Assembly: GCA_036379295.1 (NCBI GenBank)
Contig: DASVGY010000087.1
Location: 1 to 11,629, forward strand
DNA: 11,629 nucleotides
Source of the DNA: Pseudopedobacter sp036379295
GTDB lineage: Bacteria; Bacteroidota; Bacteroidia; Sphingobacteriales; Sphingobacteriaceae
Direction: 5' to 3'
Shown here: positions 6,721 to 11,629 of the stretch, piece by piece
Position numbering within the stretch: the first letter of the stretch is position 1
Layout: each line of letters begins with the position of its first letter
Notes under the pieces: model-generated
Seen by the model: the letters and a program-made list of their open reading frames with translations, nothing else
Databases searched by the model: none
Told to the model about the DNA's origin: nothing
Position numbers and translations under genes: made by a program

Positions 6721-8277
6721 ATGATCAAGTTTAAGAATTGTTTAATAACATCCTTATTGATTTTTATAATACTACCGGTATTTGCTACAAGTGGGAAATT
6801 GAAGATTTTGGTATTTAGCAAAACTGCCGAGTTCCGGCATAAGTCTATTCCTAAAGGAATAGAAACTTTTAGGTACTTAGCTAGAGAAAACAATTGGGAT
6901 ATAGATTTTTCTGAGGACGCTTCAAGGTTTGACAGCACCCTTTTTAAGTATGATGTTTTAGTTTTTTTAAACACCACTGGCGATATTTTAAATGATAGTC
7001 AGCAAGAAGTTTTAAAAGATTTTGTGGGTAGAGGGAAAGGATTTGTGGGCGTACATGCCGCATCAGATACAGAAAAAAAATGGTCGTGGTATAGTGATAT
7101 GATAGGTGCGGTATTCAGTCATCACCCAAAAATACAGCAAGCTGCTTTAAAAACAGCCAACCTATATAAACCGTTTTTTGGAAAGGATTTTAAAGAGCGT
7201 CAAACGCAAGATGAATGGTATAATTTTAAAGAAGCAGTAGCGCCTTACGTGAATGTGCTTACTTATTTGGATGAAACATCTTATACCGGCGGAGAGATGA
7301 AAGGCAATCATCCTATCACCTGGTTTCATCATTTTGATGGTGGTAGAGTTTTTTATACTGGTTTAGGGCATGTGGATGCGCAATATGATGATGCCAACTT
7401 TCTAAACGAATTAACAATCGCTGTAAAATGGGCTGGTGGTTTAATTAACGACCCTATGCCACCTAAAAAGTTTACTAATCTTTTAACAGATAATTTAAAC
7501 GATCATTGGTCTGTTTTTATTGGTGCTCCTCACGCATCGGTAAAAGGCTTGCCTAATGTTGATCCTAATAGTAACGGTAAAAATGCGGATCCTTTGGGTT
7601 TAAATAGCGATCCAAAACATGTTTTTAGTTTAGAAAAACAAGGTAATGAAAACGTACTACATATTTCTGGGGAAATTTACGGCGCCTTAACATCCAAGCT
7701 AGAATACCAAAATTATCATCTAAAAGTTCAGTTTAAATGGGGCGATAAAATTTGGCCACCCCGAGAGGGAGACCCAAAAGACAATGGAATTTTGTATCAC
7801 TGCGTGGGTGCGTACCGTTCTTTTTGGAACGTTTGGATGCAGTCTCAGGAATTTCAAATCCAAAGACATGATTTTGGAGATTATTTTGCCTTAGCCGGAA
7901 CAAAAGCTACTATTGCACTTACCACAGCACCAGACGGAAAAAATTTGATTTATCAGAAAGGCGCCCAAAAAACCGACATATCTGGTCGTTTCAAACGTCC
8001 GTTTAATACCGCAAAACGCGGTTTTGATAATGAAAAACCACAAGGAGAGTGGAACACCATAGAATTATACTGTATTGCAGATAAGAGTGTGTATGTGGTC
8101 AATGGTAAAGTTGTGATGTTTTTAGAAGATTTACAACAATTCAATAAAGATGGGAGTGTGATACCTAGCCAGAAAGGACTTTTTCAAATCCAGTCTGAAG
8201 CGGCAGAGGCGTATTACAAAAACGTAGAAATTGAAAGTATAGATAAGTTACCTAAATCAATCAAAAAGCAATTATAA
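6721..8277 (+). CDS. ThuA-like domain + DUF1080 (3-keto-disaccharide hydrolase) protein, exported
   Basis: A 518-residue two-domain protein. An N-terminal hydrophobic signal (residues 1-22, cut near VFA) predicts export. Residues about 26-240 form a ThuA-like, class-I-glutamine-amidotransferase-type fold: KILVFSKTAEFRHKSIPKG, GKGFVGVHAASD (106-116), SHHP (133-136) and GLGHVDAQYDD. After a short PMPPKKF linker, residues about 250-510 match DUF1080/PF06439: DHWSVF, HISGEIYGALTSKLEY, an FKWG strand, DNGILYH, EFQIQRHDFGDYF and the closing GLFQIQSEAAEAYYKNVEI. PF06439 is the 3-keto-disaccharide hydrolase family; ThuA relatives are linked to trehalose use and keto-sugar metabolism. This pairing recurs in Bacteroidota and Planctomycetes. 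No Gfo/Idh-type oxidoreductase that would make a 3-keto substrate is in the window. The gene sits 91 bases after its neighbour, so it may form a second transcript or be read through. Domain calls are strong; the reaction in this pathway is unproven. Confidence 0.9.
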   Translation: MIKFKNCLITSLLIFIILPVFATSGKLKILVFSKTAEFRHKSIPKGIETFRYLARENNWDIDFSEDASRFDSTLFKYDVLVFLNTTGDILNDSQQEVLKDFVGRGKGFVGVHAASDTEKKWSWYSDMIGAVFSHHPKIQQAALKTANLYKPFFGKDFKERQTQDEWYNFKEAVAPYVNVLTYLDETSYTGGEMKGNHPITWFHHFDGGRVFYTGLGHVDAQYDDANFLNELTIAVKWAGGLINDPMPPKKFTNLLTDNLNDHWSVFIGAPHASVKGLPNVDPNSNGKNADPLGLNSDPKHVFSLEKQGNENVLHISGEIYGALTSKLEYQNYHLKVQFKWGDKIWPPREGDPKDNGILYHCVGAYRSFWNVWMQSQEFQIQRHDFGDYFALAGTKATIALTTAPDGKNLIYQKGAQKTDISGRFKRPFNTAKRGFDNEKPQGEWNTIELYCIADKSVYVVNGKVVMFLEDLQQFNKDGSVIPSQKGLFQIQSEAAEAYYKNVEIESIDKLPKSIKKQL

Positions 8278-8390
8278 ACTATTTCATATACGAAACTTAA
8301 AAATTGTAAGAATTAATTATAGCATAAGGAGAGAAATAGTCTCTGTTAAATAACGCAATTGTCATTGCATCCAATAAAACCAAACTAAAA

Positions 8391-11300
8391 ATGGGCTACT
8401 CAAAAAAATATTTTAAGAATGTATGGTATGTTTTATTTTGCTTGTTAGCAAATTATCAGGCTTTTTCGCAATCTAAAAAACCCAATATCATTTTCATCTT
8501 AACAGATGATCAGCGTTGGGATGCCTTAGGTTATGCCGGTAATCAATACATTCATACACCAGAAATGGATAAGCTGGCAAAAGAGGGGGTTTACTTTAAA
8601 AATACTTTTGCAAGTACACCTATTTGCACCGCAACAAGGGCAAGTATCATTAGTGGATTGTATGAGCGTACGCACAAATACAATTTTCAAACTCCAGAAA
8701 TTAGGGACGAGTTTATGCAACATTCCTATCCGCTTGAATTGAGGAAGGCAGGGTATTACACCGGTTTCTTCGGTAAATTTGGCGTTGGGTATAAGCATCT
8801 GGATAGATTGTACGATGTATATGACAGCTATGATCGTCAGCTTTCTGCTAAAGACAGCACCTCTTATTTTTACAAAAAAATAGGTAAGCAAACTGTTCAT
8901 TTAACTCGATACACCGGGCAGCAAGCCTTGGATTTTATTGACAAAGTTCCTGCTGATAAACCTTTTTGTTTGCAGTTAAGCTTTAGCGCACCACATGCCG
9001 CAGACCACGCACCAGACCAATATTTCTGGCAAAAAGAAAACGACCATCTTTTCCAAAATGTAACCATGCCCCCGGCAAAATTAGCCGATGATAAATATTT
9101 TAATGAATTACCTGAGGCTGTAAAAAATGGCTTTAATCGGTTAAGGTGGACCTGGAGATATGATACACCAGAAAAATACCAGAAAAGTGTGAAAGGCTAT
9201 TACCGGATGATTGCCGGGGTGGATAACGAAATTGCTAAAATTAGGGCAGAGCTAAAAGCTAAAGGCTTGGATAAAAATACCATCATCATTTTTATGGGCG
9301 ATAACGGTTATTTTATGGGCGAGCGCCAATTGGCCGGAAAGTGGCTAATGTATGATAATTCCTTACGTATACCCTTAATGATTTTAGACCCAAGGAAGCC
9401 TAACCATCATGACGAAAGTAAAATGGTTTTGAACTTGGATGTGCCTTCCACAATTTTAGATTATGCAGGGGTAAGCCAACCTAAATCATGGCATGGCGAA
9501 AGTTTGAAACCTTTGGCGCAAGGAAAAGGCGAGTTCAAACGCGATACCGTTTTGATAGAACACCTTTGGCAAATAGTACAAATTCCTCCTAGTGAAGGCG
9601 TAAGAACTTCTGAATGGAAATATTTTAGGTATGTAAATGATAAGGCAATCGAGAATCTTTACCATTTAAAAACTGATCCAATGGAAACCAAGAATTTGGT
9701 TTCGGACCCGAAGTATAAAGCTAAGCTGGTAGAATTCAGAAAAAAATTGGAAGAGCTGATTGTTAAATATAAAGATCCGTATAGTGGCATTCCATCCGGA
9801 CTAACCGTTAATTTTGATCGAGCTTTAAAAAATGCAGTTATCAGAGATGACAAACCAGTTTTCAGTTGGATTGTTCCTAACCAAGCTGTTAAGCAGTTGG
9901 CTTATCAAGTTTTGGTTTCCAGCAGTCAGGCGAAATCAGACTTAAACGAAGGTGATATTTGGGATTCAAAAGAGGTTAAAAGTAACCAAACCGCAAACAT
10001 TAAATTTCAGGGGAAAGCCTTAAAGCCAAACACAAGCTATTTTTGGAAAGTGAGGATTTGGGATGATCATAACCGTACTTCTGATTATTCCGTGGCGCAG
10101 TCGTTTAAAGTTAGTCCGCTTAAAAATGTTTATAACGATCCGAGTATCTTTCAGATTGACAGTATAAAGCCTATCAAGATAGAAAACAGAAACGGAAAAT
10201 TGTTTCTGGATTTTAACAAGGATGCATTTGCAACCTTAACGCTCCATTATAAAGCAACAAAAGAAGAGAAACTCCTCATCAGATTAGGAGAACAGCTTAA
10301 CGCCGATGGAACCATCAATAACAAACCTGGTAAAACTAGCATCCGTTCCCAGGACGTAGAATTGCTAGTGAGCCCCAAGCAAACTTATTACCAGATTGAA
10401 CTGAAGCCAGATAAGCGCAATACGCTGCCTCAGGCTGCGCATTTACCGAAATCTTTTCCGGTTATTACGCCTTTCCGTTATGTAGAAATATCGGGCAATA
10501 GCCAAAAAATAAATCGCCAAGATGTCACACAGCTCCGTTACCATACTTATTTTGATGATAATGCGAGTTCTTTCCACAGCTCAAACGATATTTTGAATCA
10601 AGTTTGGGAAATGTGCAAATATACCATCAAAGCCACCTCCTTTACCGGAGTTTATGTGGATGGAGATAGGGAACGCATCCCTTACGAGGCAGACGCTTAC
10701 CTGAACCAATTATCGCATTATTCAACTGACAGGGAATATGGTATTGCAAAAAACACCATTGAATACTTTATGCAATACCCAACCTGGCCAACAGAATGGC
10801 AGTTACATGTTGCCTTGATGTTAGAACAGGATTATTTATACACCGGAAGCACCAAATTAATTGAGGAGTATTATGAGCCTTTGAAATATAAAACGCTGAT
10901 GGCTTTGGCAGATGATAATGGTTTAATCAGTACCAAATCGCCAAAACTAACACGGGAATTTATGAAAAATTTGGGCTTTAAAGATAGTACCATAGTACTT
11001 AAAGACATCACAGATTGGCCACCAGCACAAAAAGATACCGGTTGGAAACTCGCCACAGCGGAAGGAGAGCGTGATGGTTTCGTTTTTATGCCCTACAACA
11101 CCATCATCAATTCGCTCTATGTGAAAAACATGGAGATTATGGCTCAGTTTGCAAAAATATTAAACAAGCCCGAAGAAGAGGCAGATTTCCGTTCAAGAGC
11201 ATTGAAAGCTAAAACGGCCATCAATCAACAAATGTTAAACAAAGCTAAGGGTTATTACACTGATGGAATTGGTACAGACCATTCATCCCTCCATGCTAAT

Positions 11301-11629
11301 ATGTTTGCATTGGCATTTAATATTGTTCCAAAAGAAAACATAAAACCAGTAGTTGAATTTATCAAAAGCAGAGGAATGGCTTGCAGTGTGTATGGTGCTC
11401 AATATTTAATGGAAGCACTTTACAATGCCAATGAAGCCGATTATGCTTTATCATTAATGGCTTCCACCAGTGACAGAAGCTGGTATAATATGATTAGGGT
11501 AGGAGCAACCATGGCCATGGAAGCTTGGGATATGAAGTACAAACCTAATTCTGACTGGAACCACGCTTGGGGTGCAGTGCCGGCAAACGCAATTCCACGC
11601 TTAATGTGGGGCATTCAGCCAAAAACTCC
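8391..11629 (+). CDS. Bimodular S1 sulfatase - GH78 alpha-L-rhamnosidase (3' end outside window)
   Basis: One uninterrupted frame of 1079 codons from ATG 8391 to the window end, with no stop seen. A signal peptide probably ends at AFS (residue 26). The sulfatase module (about 30-460) has FILTDDQRWD (Asp39, Asp40), ICTATRASIISG with Cys79 (codon 8625) as predicted formylglycine in canonical C-x-A-x-R, GKFGVG, SAPH, MGDNG (Asp304, Asn305) and NLYHLKTDPMETKNL. From about 470 (GLTVNF, then KPVFSW and NTSYFWKVRIWDD) comes the N-terminal beta-sandwich typical of GH78, then the catalytic toroid: DGDRERIPYEADAY (757-770) with Glu761 as likely general acid plus Asp757 and Asp768, and GATMAMEAWD with Glu1044 as likely general base, followed by DWNHAWGAVPA. 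Probably only the C-terminal beta-domain is missing. It would remove sulfate and then terminal rhamnose from rhamnose-sulfate oligosaccharides. It starts 113 bases after the previous gene with an A-rich leader (caaactaaaa) and no Shine-Dalgarno; the 113-base gap shows only a weak 5-bp hairpin. Confidence 0.92.
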   Translation, partial: MGYSKKYFKNVWYVLFCLLANYQAFSQSKKPNIIFILTDDQRWDALGYAGNQYIHTPEMDKLAKEGVYFKNTFASTPICTATRASIISGLYERTHKYNFQTPEIRDEFMQHSYPLELRKAGYYTGFFGKFGVGYKHLDRLYDVYDSYDRQLSAKDSTSYFYKKIGKQTVHLTRYTGQQALDFIDKVPADKPFCLQLSFSAPHAADHAPDQYFWQKENDHLFQNVTMPPAKLADDKYFNELPEAVKNGFNRLRWTWRYDTPEKYQKSVKGYYRMIAGVDNEIAKIRAELKAKGLDKNTIIIFMGDNGYFMGERQLAGKWLMYDNSLRIPLMILDPRKPNHHDESKMVLNLDVPSTILDYAGVSQPKSWHGESLKPLAQGKGEFKRDTVLIEHLWQIVQIPPSEGVRTSEWKYFRYVNDKAIENLYHLKTDPMETKNLVSDPKYKAKLVEFRKKLEELIVKYKDPYSGIPSGLTVNFDRALKNAVIRDDKPVFSWIVPNQAVKQLAYQVLVSSSQAKSDLNEGDIWDSKEVKSNQTANIKFQGKALKPNTSYFWKVRIWDDHNRTSDYSVAQSFKVSPLKNVYNDPSIFQIDSIKPIKIENRNGKLFLDFNKDAFATLTLHYKATKEEKLLIRLGEQLNADGTINNKPGKTSIRSQDVELLVSPKQTYYQIELKPDKRNTLPQAAHLPKSFPVITPFRYVEISGNSQKINRQDVTQLRYHTYFDDNASSFHSSNDILNQVWEMCKYTIKATSFTGVYVDGDRERIPYEADAYLNQLSHYSTDREYGIAKNTIEYFMQYPTWPTEWQLHVALMLEQDYLYTGSTKLIEEYYEPLKYKTLMALADDNGLISTKSPKLTREFMKNLGFKDSTIVLKDITDWPPAQKDTGWKLATAEGERDGFVFMPYNTIINSLYVKNMEIMAQFAKILNKPEEEADFRSRALKAKTAINQQMLNKAKGYYTDGIGTDHSSLHANMFALAFNIVPKENIKPVVEFIKSRGMACSVYGAQYLMEALYNANEADYALSLMASTSDRSWYNMIRVGATMAMEAWDMKYKPNSDWNHAWGAVPANAIPRLMWGIQPKT

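Noticed and set aside
8330..8344. Short hairpin AGAGA-AATAG-TCTCT before the fusion gene
   Set aside because: The stem is only 5 bp with no T-tract or known motif, so it is not supportable as a terminator or operator.
8278..8390. Possible Bacteroidota promoter ahead of the fusion gene
   Set aside because: TTG triplets occur but no TAnnTTTG element at the right spacing could be found.
8526..8900. Minus-strand open frame of 124 codons
   Set aside because: It lies wholly inside the sulfatase module, has no recognisable domain and is antisense to strongly conserved motifs.

Overview
The window reads as part of a carbohydrate-degradation gene cluster (polysaccharide utilisation locus, PUL) from a member of the Bacteroidota. 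The evidence is low-GC DNA, A-rich rather than Shine-Dalgarno leaders, and a run of exported glycan-active enzymes with Sec or lipoprotein signals. A Pedobacter-like Sphingobacteriaceae member is my best guess for the host, but that rests on general sequence character, not a marker gene. All seven genes lie on the + strand and coding density is very high. I see no RNA genes, mobile elements, CRISPR arrays, SusC/SusD pair or regulator; those PUL parts, if present, lie outside the window.

Layout: (1) 1-1427, C-terminal part of a heparinase II/III-fold polysaccharide lyase, cut by the left edge. (2) 1431-2540, GH105 unsaturated-uronyl hydrolase lipoprotein. (3) 2541-3989, S1-type sulfatase. (4) 3997-5361, GH43 glycosidase with a CBM6-like module. 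(5) 5373-6629, alginate-lyase-superfamily lipoprotein. Genes 1-5 are separated by 0-11 bases and are probably one transcript. After a 91-base gap holding a palindrome and a nested inverted repeat comes (6) 6721-8277, a ThuA + DUF1080 (3-keto-disaccharide hydrolase) two-domain protein. After a 113-base gap comes (7) 8391 to the right edge, one open frame of at least 1079 codons joining an S1 sulfatase to a GH78 alpha-L-rhamnosidase.

Taken together the enzymes fit stepwise breakdown of a sulfated, rhamnose- and uronic-acid-containing polysaccharide. Lyases (genes 1 and perhaps 5) would leave unsaturated uronic acid at chain ends, GH105 would remove it, sulfatases would strip sulfate, GH78 would release rhamnose and GH43 would remove a pentose such as xylose. 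Ulvan from green algae matches this inventory best, and a lyase/dehydratase, GH105, sulfatase and rhamnosidase route is established for marine Flavobacteriia. This substrate is inferred, not shown. The parts most worth a second look are the sulfatase-rhamnosidase fusion, the ThuA-DUF1080 protein in a lyase-type locus, and active-site departures in the GH43 and alginate-lyase-like proteins.
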